Shown here piece after piece: positions 35,928 to 44,196 of a stretch of DNA of 64,000 nt (positions within the stretch are counted from its first letter, which is position 1; every line of letters starts with the position of its first letter). The DNA comes from Candidatus Stackebrandtia excrementipullorum (lineage in GTDB: Bacteria > Actinomycetota > Actinomycetes > Mycobacteriales > Micromonosporaceae): NCBI GenBank assembly GCA_019113825.1, contig DXGR01000148.1:20342-84341 (forward strand), given 5' to 3'. The notes under the pieces were generated by a model that saw nothing but the letters and a program-made list of their open reading frames with translations, searched no databases and was not told where the DNA came from. Made by a program: the position numbers and the translations under genes.

Positions 35928-37757
35928 ATGGCACGCGGTCGCACTCAACCGGGCGTTAAGACGCATCGGCGCGGCCGTCGTCGCAGGACAAGGCGTAGAT
36001 TCCCGGTGGCGCCGTGGATTGTCATCTCCACAGTGCTTGCGCTGGTGGCATCGGGTCTTGTCCTGAGTTACACATGGCTTCTGGGCACCGGCTGCAGTGG
36101 AGACCCGTTGCGTGCGACGGTTGTCGCCGCACCCGACATCAAGGAACCCTTGTCGGTACTGGCCCGAGCCTGGGAACGGGAGGAACCGTCCGTATCGGGC
36201 CGTTGTATCGGTGTCGAGGTCAGAGAGAAGTCTTCCTCTCAGGTGGCCACGAAGCTCCAGTCAAGCTGGAATACAGTTACCGACGGAGCTCGACCGCACG
36301 TGTGGATTCCCGACTCCAGTGTCTGGATTCAAATGGTCGAGTCGACCGACATCGGGTCGTTGATGATCCCGGACAAAACACCGTTGGCGGCCACCTCACC
36401 CACCGTGATCGCCATGCCCAAGCCGATGGCGGAGGCCCTGGGTTGGCAGTCCGGTGGTGAACCGGTGGCCGACGAACCGAGCTGGTCGAACTTGTTGAGC
36501 CTGGCGGAGTCGGGTTCGTGGGCGGATTTCGGGCATGAGGAATGGGGCGACATCACCCTGGGGATGACGGCCCCGCGTCAGTCCACCGCCGGGATCCATG
36601 CACTGCTGAGCTTGACCGATGTTGACCGAAACGGTGACGTCGTGTCCGACGAACTTGACAACGTGGTCCGGTTGAGCGGCATTCTCGACGAGACCCCCAA
36701 CGATATCGACGCGATCCTTCAGGAATTGTCCCAATTGGATCCGGAGGAGGATCTGAACGGGTATGTATCGGCGTTCCCTGCGTTGGAGCGGGACGTGTGG
36801 CGGTACAACAACTACATGGAAAACGGCGTGGAACTGACCGCCGTATATCCGTCTGACGGGAGTCTGGACGCCGATCACCCGATCGCGGTTCTGCAGAACG
36901 TCGAGTGGACCGATCGGACCTATCAGGAGATCGGATGGCAGTTCGCGTCGTTCGTGACCGGTGATACCGGACGTGAACTTCTTCTGGAGGAGGCTTTCCG
37001 AGATGGTACGAGACGTACCGGCGGGGACGCTCTGAACAACACCGAAGGGTTGACCCCCCAGATCGACGAGTCCCAGCGTGGCCCGGTCCAGCCATCGGCG
37101 GTTGGCGGCGTCATCGCGGCGTGGGAGGCGTTGCACAGGGCGGCGAACGTCCTGGTGGTTCTGGACACCTCGGAATCTATGAATGCGTCGGTGCAGCACA
37201 ACGGCGAAGAGGTGACGCGTTTGGAAGCCGTGAGACGGGAGCTGTCCGACGCGTTGAGTTTGTTCGGTTCCCAGGCGAGTGTGGGCTTGTGGGAATACTC
37301 GACCGCGGCTTACTACGGGGAACCTGATTACACCGAGCTGGTGTCGATGAGAGCGTTCGACTCCGCGCAGGAGGACGCGATCAACGTCGCCGCACAACAG
37401 TTGGTGCCCGGCGGGGGAAGCGCGTTGTATGACACGGCCGCAGCCGCGTACGAGACCTTGTTGAACAACTACAACGACGAGCATGGTGCGGCGAACCTGG
37501 TCGTCATCATTTCCGACGGCGGGAACGACGATGACAACGGTGGATTGGGTCTTCCGGAGTTGGAGGCCCAGTTGGACAATCTGGCGAGTGCTGACCGAAA
37601 CAAGAAGGCCTCGATCGTAACGATCGGGTTCGGCAGCGATATCGATGCCGAGGCGTTGACGACGATTGCCGAATCAACGCAGGGGATGTTCTTCGAAGCG
37701 GAGTGGAACGACCAGCTGAAACCCCAGTTGCTGAACGCCCTGTTCAACGCCGTGTAG
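35928..37757 (+). CDS. Extracytoplasmic solute-binding-like protein with C-terminal VWA domain
   Basis: A 609-residue secreted or membrane-anchored protein. A strongly basic N-terminus (about residues 1-27) precedes one hydrophobic helix (WIVISTVLALVASGLVL, about 30-46). A periplasmic-binding-protein-like domain follows (about 55-370: VAAPDIKEPLSVLARAW, HVWIPDSSVWI, SLMIPDKTPLAATSPTVIAM). A von Willebrand A domain is at about 400-605, with the metal-binding MIDAS motif DTSESM near 408. Such fusions are common in actinobacteria and probably work at the cell surface; the ligand is unknown. It is monocistronic with its own AGGAGA site. Confidence 0.85.
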   Translation: MARGRTQPGVKTHRRGRRRRTRRRFPVAPWIVISTVLALVASGLVLSYTWLLGTGCSGDPLRATVVAAPDIKEPLSVLARAWEREEPSVSGRCIGVEVREKSSSQVATKLQSSWNTVTDGARPHVWIPDSSVWIQMVESTDIGSLMIPDKTPLAATSPTVIAMPKPMAEALGWQSGGEPVADEPSWSNLLSLAESGSWADFGHEEWGDITLGMTAPRQSTAGIHALLSLTDVDRNGDVVSDELDNVVRLSGILDETPNDIDAILQELSQLDPEEDLNGYVSAFPALERDVWRYNNYMENGVELTAVYPSDGSLDADHPIAVLQNVEWTDRTYQEIGWQFASFVTGDTGRELLLEEAFRDGTRRTGGDALNNTEGLTPQIDESQRGPVQPSAVGGVIAAWEALHRAANVLVVLDTSESMNASVQHNGEEVTRLEAVRRELSDALSLFGSQASVGLWEYSTAAYYGEPDYTELVSMRAFDSAQEDAINVAAQQLVPGGGSALYDTAAAAYETLLNNYNDEHGAANLVVIISDGGNDDDNGGLGLPELEAQLDNLASADRNKKASIVTIGFGSDIDAEALTTIAESTQGMFFEAEWNDQLKPQLLNALFNAV

Positions 37758-37803
37758 ACGGGCCGGGTTCCGCCGGTCGTTACTCACGCTTCAGTTGATC
37801 GGA

Positions 37804-38016
37804 TCAGGCAGCTGCGCCCGCATGCGTCGCGTGTAGCGCGGGGCCGCGGTGAGGCGCGACGACAGAGCCGTCGGGAAGGAGTTCGCCGGTGTCGTCAAAG
37901 ACGACGATCCCGTTGCAGAGCAGGCTCCAACCCTGCTCCGGCTGGGCTGACACGATGCGCGCGGCTTCGCCGTCACCGGCATCATGTTGGGGACAAGGGG
38001 GTTGATGCTGACACAT
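37804..38016 (-). CDS. DUF5999 family protein
   Basis: A 70-residue protein with the family's features: MCQHQPPCP at the start (Cys/His-rich), EAARIVSAQPEQGWSLLCNG, IVVFDDTGELLPDG and VVAPHRGPA. It may bind metal through the early Cys and His residues, which is inference. ATG 38016 has a GGGAG ribosome-binding site eight bases upstream. The frame is open to 38091, but the added residues are not part of the family. Confidence 0.85.
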   Translation of the reverse strand: MCQHQPPCPQHDAGDGEAARIVSAQPEQGWSLLCNGIVVFDDTGELLPDGSVVAPHRGPALHATHAGAAA

Positions 38017-38215
38017 CAGGTGCTCCCGCATTGTGGTGTGCTGTGCGGTGGTCGTGTGACGGCCACCGCCGGTCTTGCGCACGAATGTCATGTTTCACAT
38101 TCGCCAAGTGGCTACCGTACCGGTCGTTACCCTGCATTGTCGCCATGATTACGGTCCGGATCCGGTAGTTGACGCCTGATTGCCCCCAGGCCGACGAGAA
38201 GGTGCCGCCAAAAGT

Positions 38216-39394
38216 ATGAGTCTTGTTCCGTCGTTTGCCCCACCGGGTGTGCCGGCGCAGTGCCGTTTTCGTCGTCGTGAGGTGGCGCGGTTGGAGTGGT
38301 GGGTGGGCCAACCCGGTGATCCGGCGTCGCTGCTTGAACGTTTTTGTGAGCAGGAGGGGTTTTCGGTCGACGACCTGTCCGACAGCGGACCCGTTCGGCA
38401 TTCGGAGACGGGGATGTGTGGTGTGGCGCTGATTGTTTCGTCGGCTGCCGGTTCGGTCATGGCCGGAGGAAATCCGGGGCGGCCGTCGCCTGCGAGATCG
38501 GTGCCGGACATGGTTGCCATCGCGTATGCGCACGATGATGAGCGGCGGTGTCCCGTCATGGAACCGGCGCCGTTGAGGCTGGAAGGCTGGGTCTCGTCGT
38601 GGCGATCTTGTGAGCACGCTGCGGCCGTTGACCGGGTGCGACAGGCCATCGCTGCCGGTGACGTGTATCAGGTGAATGTGGTCGGGCACCATCACAGCCG
38701 ATATGCGGGGGAGCCGGCGTCTGCTGTTGCCGCGGTATCGGCCTTGCCCGGTGGTGGCTATGCCGGAGTGATGTCCGGTGACGACTGGGCAGTGGCTTCT
38801 GCGTCGCCGGAGTGCTTCATCGAGGTCGTTTCGGGCTGGGTGGAGACGCGTCCGATCAAGGGCACGCGGCCGGCTACGGAGGCGGGGGCCGAGGAGCTGC
38901 TGAAGTCGGTGAAGGAGCGGGCCGAGCACGTCATGATCGTGGATCTGGAACGTAATGATCTGGCTCGGATCGCAGTACCGGGCTCGGTGTCGGTGACCGA
39001 TTTCTTCGCGTTGCGTCGCTGGTGCGATTTGTGGCAGGCGGAGTCGACGGTGTCGGCGCGTGTGGCCGAGGGAGTGGGGCTGGCGGAGTTGTTGCGTGCG
39101 GTTTGCCCCCCTGGCTCGGTGACGGGCGCGCCGAAACTGGCCGCGTTGGACGTGATCGCGGCCCAGGAACCGGTTGGGCGGGGCCCGGCGATGGGAGCCA
39201 TGGGTTATTTGAGTGTGGGGCGTTTGGTGCTCGGCTTGACGATCCGTACCGTCGCCGTGGAGGTGGACCGGATTCACCTGTGGGCCGGTGGGGGAGTGAC
39301 CTGGCGTAGCGATCCCGACGATGAGGTCGATGAGGCGCTGGCGAAGGCGGCTCCGGTCAAGGCGGCCGTCAATGCACAAACATTAGGTTGCTGA
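38216..39394 (+). CDS. pabB: PabB-like chorismate-binding enzyme (aminodeoxychorismate synthase component I)
   Basis: A 392-residue protein of the chorismate-binding family. Visible motifs include QAIAAGDVYQVNVVGHH (about residues 142-158), the SPECFIEV strand, ETRPIKGTRPA (about 218-228), IVDLERNDLARI, and the C-terminal TGAPKLAALDVI plus GGGVTWRSDPDDEVDEALAKA. These fit aminodeoxychorismate synthase component I, the first step to p-aminobenzoate and folate. Anthranilate synthase is less likely because of length and the PIKGTRP motif. The N-terminal part (about 1-110) is divergent. It ends 156 bases before a strong terminator palindrome. No partner glutaminase gene is adjacent. Confidence 0.88.
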   Translation: MSLVPSFAPPGVPAQCRFRRREVARLEWWVGQPGDPASLLERFCEQEGFSVDDLSDSGPVRHSETGMCGVALIVSSAAGSVMAGGNPGRPSPARSVPDMVAIAYAHDDERRCPVMEPAPLRLEGWVSSWRSCEHAAAVDRVRQAIAAGDVYQVNVVGHHHSRYAGEPASAVAAVSALPGGGYAGVMSGDDWAVASASPECFIEVVSGWVETRPIKGTRPATEAGAEELLKSVKERAEHVMIVDLERNDLARIAVPGSVSVTDFFALRRWCDLWQAESTVSARVAEGVGLAELLRAVCPPGSVTGAPKLAALDVIAAQEPVGRGPAMGAMGYLSVGRLVLGLTIRTVAVEVDRIHLWAGGGVTWRSDPDDEVDEALAKAAPVKAAVNAQTLGC

Positions 39395-39397
39395 CTT

Positions 39398-39415
39398 TAT
39401 ATATCGCCCCCGAGG
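39398..39415 (+). repeat. 18-base direct repeat, left copy
   Basis: TATATATCG followed by CCCCCGAGG, four bases after the pabB stop. A second copy with one mismatch (TATATATCG, ACCCCGAGG) lies at 39721-39738. The AT run is unusual in this GC-rich sequence. The function is unknown. Confidence 0.6.
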
Positions 39416-39550
39416 TGTGAGTCTGTTGGTGCCGAAAAAATCTCATGCCCTCGACTCACGTGTCCTGGTTGGTGCTGCGGCGACCACTTCGGGTGTCAGC
39501 GGTCGGGTTTGGCGGGGTGGGTAACTCTGATTGCGCCCATGGTCGAGCTG

Positions 39551-39584
39551 CCGCCCGCCCACCGGGTACCCGGTGGGCGGGCGG
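39551..39584. terminator. Bidirectional terminator, perfect 34-bp palindrome
   Basis: CCGCCCGCCCACCGGGT is followed directly by its reverse complement, giving a 17-bp perfect stem with essentially no loop. TTTC follows on the plus side. It lies between convergent pabB (ends 39394) and the minus-strand siderophore operon (ends 39777), so it can stop both transcripts. Confidence 0.82.
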
Positions 39585-39720
39585 TTTCACCAAGTGCCTG
39601 GGGGCGCCGTACTTGTGGTCGGTTATGTGGATTCACCGTGGCCGACTGTGGCCGGGCCTTGCGCATAGGCGGGCGAGCGCACGTTGCACCATGTTGCCTG
39701 CGACGACTGGTCATATGCAA

Positions 39721-39738
39721 TATATATCGACCCCGAGG
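39721..39738 (+). repeat. 18-base direct repeat, right copy
   Basis: Second copy of the TATATATCG/CCCCGAGG repeat, 323 bases from the left copy and 39 bases beyond the stop of the PLP decarboxylase gene. The two copies flank the terminator palindrome. Confidence 0.6.
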
Positions 39739-39776
39739 CATTCGCCTCTCTATCGACAAACCCCCCATCAACTGGG

Positions 39777-40943
39777 CTAAGAGGGCAGCACGATGAACTC
39801 AGGATGTTGGTGCGACAAAAAGTCGTGGTGAGAGATGTCCCATCCGTAGGCTCCGGTGCCCGCGAAGATGAGAAGGTCGCCTGCTCTGACTCGTCTGACG
39901 GGGACGCTGCGTGCGAGAACGTCGCGCGGTGTGCACAGCTCACCGGTAATGTCGACGAGGTCGTCCTCGACGGAAGGCCTCTGCCACGGGTACGGCCAGG
40001 CTTCGACGGAATGGACCGTGGCCGGATGGCTGTACCCCCATGCTGCGGGTAGCCGAAAATGGTGAGTGCCGCCCCGAACCACGGCGAATACTCGCCCGTG
40101 AGTGCGTTTGACGTCCATTACCTCGGTGACGTAATAACCGCAAGGGGCCGCCAACCATCGACCAACCTCGAAAACCATGGTTGTGTCCCCTGCGGAAAGA
40201 CGCTTCATGCGTCGGGAGAAGTCATCCACGTTGAACGTTTCGCGGCCTTGTGGGTCGACTCCCAGGCCGCCACCGAGGTTGACGGTCTCCCAAGTGATTT
40301 CGTGTTTGGCGGCGACGTCGGCAGCGAAACGTAGCGACCTGGCGACGAACTGAGCATGCGCGGTGGAATCGAGGTTGTTGCTGACGGAATGAAGGTGTAG
40401 CCCGGTGACGTTCACCGCGGCCAGACTTTTTGCGAGGTCGATGGTCGAGTGGAGTTGATCGACGTCGATACCGAAAGGAGTTGCGGTACCGGTCATCTGG
40501 TGGCTTCCACCGGGCGTGGCCGCGCGCCTGTTGACTCGGAGGGCGATGTCGGCGACTCGATGGCGCCGCTTGGCCAGATGGTTGACCCTCAACAACTCAT
40601 GACGGCTTTCGACGTTGATGACCACGGGGATCACACTGTCCACGGCAGCTTGGATGGCGGAGTCGGTTTTCGCCGGCCCACTGAAGGCGATACGCGCAGG
40701 ATTTGCAGCCAGCGCTGCACGTAGTTCGCCTTCTGATGCGACCTCAAGGCCGTCGGTGGCCGAAGCCGCCTGCTGAATTATCGCCGGATGGCTGTTGGCT
40801 TTAACCGCGTACAGAAGTGTGGTCCGATCCCCGAGAGCGGCTTTGAGTCGTTGGCAGCGTTCTTTAAGGACGGCGAGGTCGTAGATGTAGGCACATGCGG
40901 GGCTGCCGAGGTCGGCGAGAGCGTGAGTGATTCGTGGGTTCAT
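39777..40943 (-). CDS. Fold-type III PLP decarboxylase of the siderophore operon
   Basis: A 388-residue enzyme of the ornithine/diaminopimelate decarboxylase fold. The PLP lysine is in TTLLYAVKANSHPAI (about Lys48). The HLHSVSNNLDS and GGGLGVD glycine loop (about 222-228) bind the cofactor phosphate, and CTPRDVLARSVPV and GAYGWDISHHDFL lie near the C-terminus. Enzymes of this kind (SbnH, AcsE, PvsE) decarboxylate an amino acid or citrate conjugate in NIS siderophore pathways, which fits its position as the last gene after two NIS synthetases. It overlaps the upstream synthetase by four bases. Confidence 0.86.
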   Translation of the reverse strand: MNPRITHALADLGSPACAYIYDLAVLKERCQRLKAALGDRTTLLYAVKANSHPAIIQQAASATDGLEVASEGELRAALAANPARIAFSGPAKTDSAIQAAVDSVIPVVINVESRHELLRVNHLAKRRHRVADIALRVNRRAATPGGSHQMTGTATPFGIDVDQLHSTIDLAKSLAAVNVTGLHLHSVSNNLDSTAHAQFVARSLRFAADVAAKHEITWETVNLGGGLGVDPQGRETFNVDDFSRRMKRLSAGDTTMVFEVGRWLAAPCGYYVTEVMDVKRTHGRVFAVVRGGTHHFRLPAAWGYSHPATVHSVEAWPYPWQRPSVEDDLVDITGELCTPRDVLARSVPVRRVRAGDLLIFAGTGAYGWDISHHDFLSHQHPEFIVLPS

Positions 40944-42613
40944 GACGATTGATGGAGTGGGTTGTCGACGGGTACGTGGTGGTCACCGTCGCCCATAAGC
41001 CTCATGTGGAGTAGGGCTTTGTGGGGAAGGGTGGGGGCGGTGTAGAAGTTCCGTGTGGCGTCGGGGATGGCGATGTCGGCGACGATGTCGGTGATGATTT
41101 TCCAGGCCGTGGCGTGGTGGAGCAGGTCATCGGCTTCCATGGCGGTCACGATAGCGGCCAGGTGGTTTTGGAGCACGGTGTAGGCGACTTTGGTGTGTGC
41201 TTCGGTGATGTCGTCGGTGGTGGTGACCGATGCAGGGTGAAGCGGGGGTTTGTAGCCGGCGCGGTGGAGCGTCGGCAGGTGGATTCTGGCGCCTCCGAGG
41301 TCGCGGAGGATGACGCGGTGAAGGGTGGCATCGATGAAGGTGGGTATGCAGTTTTGGAGGTGCGCTTCCATGCCGATGCCGTATTCGGTGGCGAGTCTGA
41401 TGGTGGTGTCGAGAAGTTTGGTTGCGTAGATCTCCAGGAAGTGGGCGGGTTGGTGTGGGTGTTGGAGGGCGAGTTCGCTGATGAGGTGGCGGCCGCTGAT
41501 GGGGGAGCGAGCGCACAGGGCGGTGGCGGGGACGGCGAGTTCCCCGGGCTGGAGGTGGTCGGTGAGTGGGGCGCGGAGGATGCAGGTGAGGTCACGGGAA
41601 GCGGGATGGTGGTGAGGGAGGCTTACAGCGGCGATTTCGGGGAGAACCGTGATGTGGGGCGCCAAGGTGGCGTCGCGTCCGATGAGGTCGATGATCGTGC
41701 GGGATAGGACCGGACCGTTGGCAGCGGTTGCCGGGGAGATCCCTCGTCGGGTGGAGGTGATGTGGATATCGAGTGAGCATTTGAGATAGTGCCCGGTCCG
41801 GGTGACGAGGGTGCGTATGGACGCGGTGGGCTCGGCCGGTAGACGCAGTTGCGGCACGTCGGTGAGGTGCCCGGTCTCTGTGAGGGGACGCAGAGTGCCG
41901 GCGGTGGCGTGGCGGTGTTGCCACGGGTGTGTCGGGATGAGGATGCGATCGGGGCTCAGGTGTTCGGTTAGGGGCGGGAACCAGGTGGCCATGACGGCGT
42001 CGATGTCGCGGCCGTGTCCGTCGGTGGTGGAGACGGCTTGCCGGCGGTCGAGCGCCAGGAACAGGATGTCGGTGGTGCCGTTGGCTTCGAGGTCGTATGC
42101 AAGGCGGTCGTGGTGGTTCCATCCCAGTCGTGTGCGTGCGCCGGGGTGTAGATGGTGGCCGGTAACGGCAAGAGGTTCGAAGTGGCGGCAGATGAGGTGA
42201 TCGTTCGTGTTTTGTTGAAGGTGTTGTGCCAGTTGGATGCTGGTGGCGGCACCGAGACGGCGGGCGGCGCGTCGATGGTCGGCCACGATGTGTTCGTGGC
42301 GTTGAAAGGCCAGAGTGAGGCCTTCGACCGCGTCGGTGAGTTCGATGGGGTCGGCGTGTGGGGCGAGGAGTGTGAGCAGGACGGTGGGGTCGGTGATGGG
42401 TTGGCCGTTGTGGGTGACGGGTCCGTAGGGGGTGATCTGGTTGAAGGCTTCGAGGGTGGCGGTGAACGTGAGTCTGTTGCCGGCGTGGGTGGTGGTGTGG
42501 ATGGTGTTGTTCTGGATCGCCGCGCGGTCGCGTAGGCCGGTGAGGTTTTCGCGCCAGGCCGCTGCCGCGAGGGTGGCGGTGACGTGTGCGTGAGCTTGGG
42601 TGTGGTGGTTCAT
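40940..42613 (-). CDS. IucA/IucC-type NIS siderophore synthetase (second)
   Basis: A 557-residue NRPS-independent siderophore synthetase. The IucA/IucC domain spans about residues 120-390 (HLICRHFEPLAVTGHHLHPGARTRLG, LIPTHPWQHRH, SIRTLVTRTGHYLKCSLDIHITSTRRG). The FhuF-like C-terminal part holds EAHLQNCIPTFIDATLHRVILRDLGG. It adenylates a carboxylate such as citrate and joins it to an amine or alcohol. The ATG overlaps the stop of the first synthetase (ATGA). The open frame continues upstream to 43087 only as a shadow of that gene. The protein is His/Thr/Pro-rich, matching the local strand bias. Confidence 0.88.
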   Translation of the reverse strand: MNHHTQAHAHVTATLAAAAWRENLTGLRDRAAIQNNTIHTTTHAGNRLTFTATLEAFNQITPYGPVTHNGQPITDPTVLLTLLAPHADPIELTDAVEGLTLAFQRHEHIVADHRRAARRLGAATSIQLAQHLQQNTNDHLICRHFEPLAVTGHHLHPGARTRLGWNHHDRLAYDLEANGTTDILFLALDRRQAVSTTDGHGRDIDAVMATWFPPLTEHLSPDRILIPTHPWQHRHATAGTLRPLTETGHLTDVPQLRLPAEPTASIRTLVTRTGHYLKCSLDIHITSTRRGISPATAANGPVLSRTIIDLIGRDATLAPHITVLPEIAAVSLPHHHPASRDLTCILRAPLTDHLQPGELAVPATALCARSPISGRHLISELALQHPHQPAHFLEIYATKLLDTTIRLATEYGIGMEAHLQNCIPTFIDATLHRVILRDLGGARIHLPTLHRAGYKPPLHPASVTTTDDITEAHTKVAYTVLQNHLAAIVTAMEADDLLHHATAWKIITDIVADIAIPDATRNFYTAPTLPHKALLHMRLMGDGDHHVPVDNPLHQSS

Positions 42614-44157
42614 CGTGCGTCGGCGATCGGGTTGGGGATGTGGGTCCATTGGTTGTGGAGGGTGTCGGTTGCCAGGCGCATCGCGGTGGTTGCTTTGAGT
42701 GGCCAGGTGGTGTTGAAGATTTGCTGGTGGAGTGTTGGGTGATGGCGTGTGAGGTGATCGGAGTGCTCGATGATCGGGTGCCACCAGGTGTGGGGGTCGA
42801 TGTCGTAGTGGTGGGTTAGTGCGTGGACCAGTTGACGTAGGACGGTGCTGTAGAGCGCTGCGATGAGTGTGGTGTGGCGGTGTTGGGCGTTTGGTTCGGG
42901 TATGTCCCCGATGAGGTTGCCGATGGCGGGGTCGGTGCGTACTCCTCCGAAGTCGCGGTATGTGAGCCGATGGGGGTGGGATTTTTGTATGTCGAGGAGG
43001 GTGTTTTGTCCGTGTGCTTCGAGGGCTATGCCGTGGACGGCCAGTGTGAGGGGCGCTGTTAGGAGGAGGGGTACGCAGCTTTCCCACCAGGAGATTGGTG
43101 AGGTATTGCCGGCGTCGATGATGGTGGCGATGAGGGGTCGGCCGGTGTGGGGGTCGGGTTCGGCCAGTGCCGCCAGTGGGATGGGGATGGTGTGGTGGGG
43201 TGTGGTCGGGAGTGTGCGGACGATGGCTGAGAGGTGGGGGTCGGGTTGGTTGTCGTCGGTGAGTGTGGTCAGGGCGGCGTTTTCGGTGTGGACGGCGAAG
43301 TGGGGGATGTCCAGTTCGGTGATGTGTCTGCTGAGGATGGGTCCGTTATGGAGGGCTGCGGCGGAGACTTGGCGTAGGGCGCTGGTCATGTGGATGTCGA
43401 CGGCTGTTTTGACGTGGATGTCGGGTCTGTTGTGGGGTGCGAGGGTTCGTAGCGACATCAGGGGTGCAGCGGGGGTGGTGGTGATGACGTCGATGCGGTT
43501 GCGGTACCGGTGTGCTTGGTAGGGGTGCAGCGGGAGGAGTGGAGTGTGTTCTGTGTCGTGCCATGGCCATGTGCCGTGGTGTCGTGTGGAGGTTCGTGGG
43601 CGCGCGAGAACGAGGGGGACGGTGGGGCGGTGTTCGGGGGCCCATTGGCGTGTTTGTGCGGGTGTGAGTCCGGTTCGGGTGCGGGCCAGCGGGTGGACGG
43701 GGTGTCCGGTCGTCACGATTTGTTCGAAGTAGACGCCGGGGTTGGGGTGGTGTGCGATGGCGGTGGCCCATAGGTCGTGGCCGTGTGGGTGTGGGGTTGA
43801 GACGGTGCGGGCGGACCGAAGGTTGTCGGTGGATTCCCGAAGCTGTTGTTGGAGGGCTGCGGTTTTGGAGGGGTCGGCGGCGATATGGGTCAACAGTTCG
43901 TCGCATGTGTTGATGTGGCGGCCGTCTTGGGTGATCACCATGGGGGCTTCGTCGGTGAAGTCGGTGGCGGGTGGCCCGGTGAGGGTGGCTCCCGTGGCCG
44001 TGGTGAGGACGGCGTGGTCTTGACCGTGGCGGGCGGTGATACCGGGAAGGGGTTCCCTTACCATGGCGTTCCATAGTCGACGCAGGATGGTGGCGGTGGC
44101 GGCGTCGTTGTTCCGTTGCGACGCATGGGGAATGGTCGACAGCACGCACCTCCACAT
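42610..44157 (-). CDS. IucA/IucC-type NIS siderophore synthetase (first gene of operon)
   Basis: A 515-residue NIS synthetase. Motifs: GHPVHPLARTRTGLTPAQTRQWAPEH (substrate/ATP region), LLPLHPYQAHRY, DIHVKTAVDIHMTSALRQVS, PLTLAVHGIALEAHGQNTLLDIQ, and LTYRDFGGVR. It should make the first condensation of a carboxylate siderophore. ATG 44157 has no clear Shine-Dalgarno, and an iron box lies 11 bases upstream, so the mRNA may be leaderless; GTG 44145 is an alternative start. It forms an operon with the second synthetase and a PLP decarboxylase. No exporter, receptor or hydroxylase is adjacent. Confidence 0.87.
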   Translation of the reverse strand: MWRCVLSTIPHASQRNNDAATATILRRLWNAMVREPLPGITARHGQDHAVLTTATGATLTGPPATDFTDEAPMVITQDGRHINTCDELLTHIAADPSKTAALQQQLRESTDNLRSARTVSTPHPHGHDLWATAIAHHPNPGVYFEQIVTTGHPVHPLARTRTGLTPAQTRQWAPEHRPTVPLVLARPRTSTRHHGTWPWHDTEHTPLLPLHPYQAHRYRNRIDVITTTPAAPLMSLRTLAPHNRPDIHVKTAVDIHMTSALRQVSAAALHNGPILSRHITELDIPHFAVHTENAALTTLTDDNQPDPHLSAIVRTLPTTPHHTIPIPLAALAEPDPHTGRPLIATIIDAGNTSPISWWESCVPLLLTAPLTLAVHGIALEAHGQNTLLDIQKSHPHRLTYRDFGGVRTDPAIGNLIGDIPEPNAQHRHTTLIAALYSTVLRQLVHALTHHYDIDPHTWWHPIIEHSDHLTRHHPTLHQQIFNTTWPLKATTAMRLATDTLHNQWTHIPNPIADAR

Positions 44158-44167
44158 TTGATCAGCG

Positions 44168-44186
44168 AAGGCTAACCTTACCTGGG
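44168..44186 (-). promoter_or_regulatory. Probable IdeR/DmdR (DtxR-family) iron box
   Basis: GAAGGCTAACCTTACCTGG matches 12 of 19 positions of the consensus TTAGGTTAGSCTAACCTAA, including both AGG/CCT half-sites. It lies immediately upstream of the siderophore operon start, where a repressor would block transcription in high iron. The motif is seen; binding is inference. Confidence 0.7.
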
Positions 44187-44196
44187 GTCGGTTTGG

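Noticed and set aside
37982..39379. Minus-strand ORF of 465 codons opposite pabB
   Set aside because: Arg/His/Thr-rich antisense shadow of a gene with intact chorismate-binding motifs.
39445..39780. Plus-strand ORF between pabB and the siderophore operon
   Set aside because: Runs through a perfect terminator palindrome and has no recognisable domain.
42614..43087. N-terminal extension of the second NIS synthetase
   Set aside because: It overlaps the first synthetase in another frame; the ATGA junction at 42613 marks the real start.
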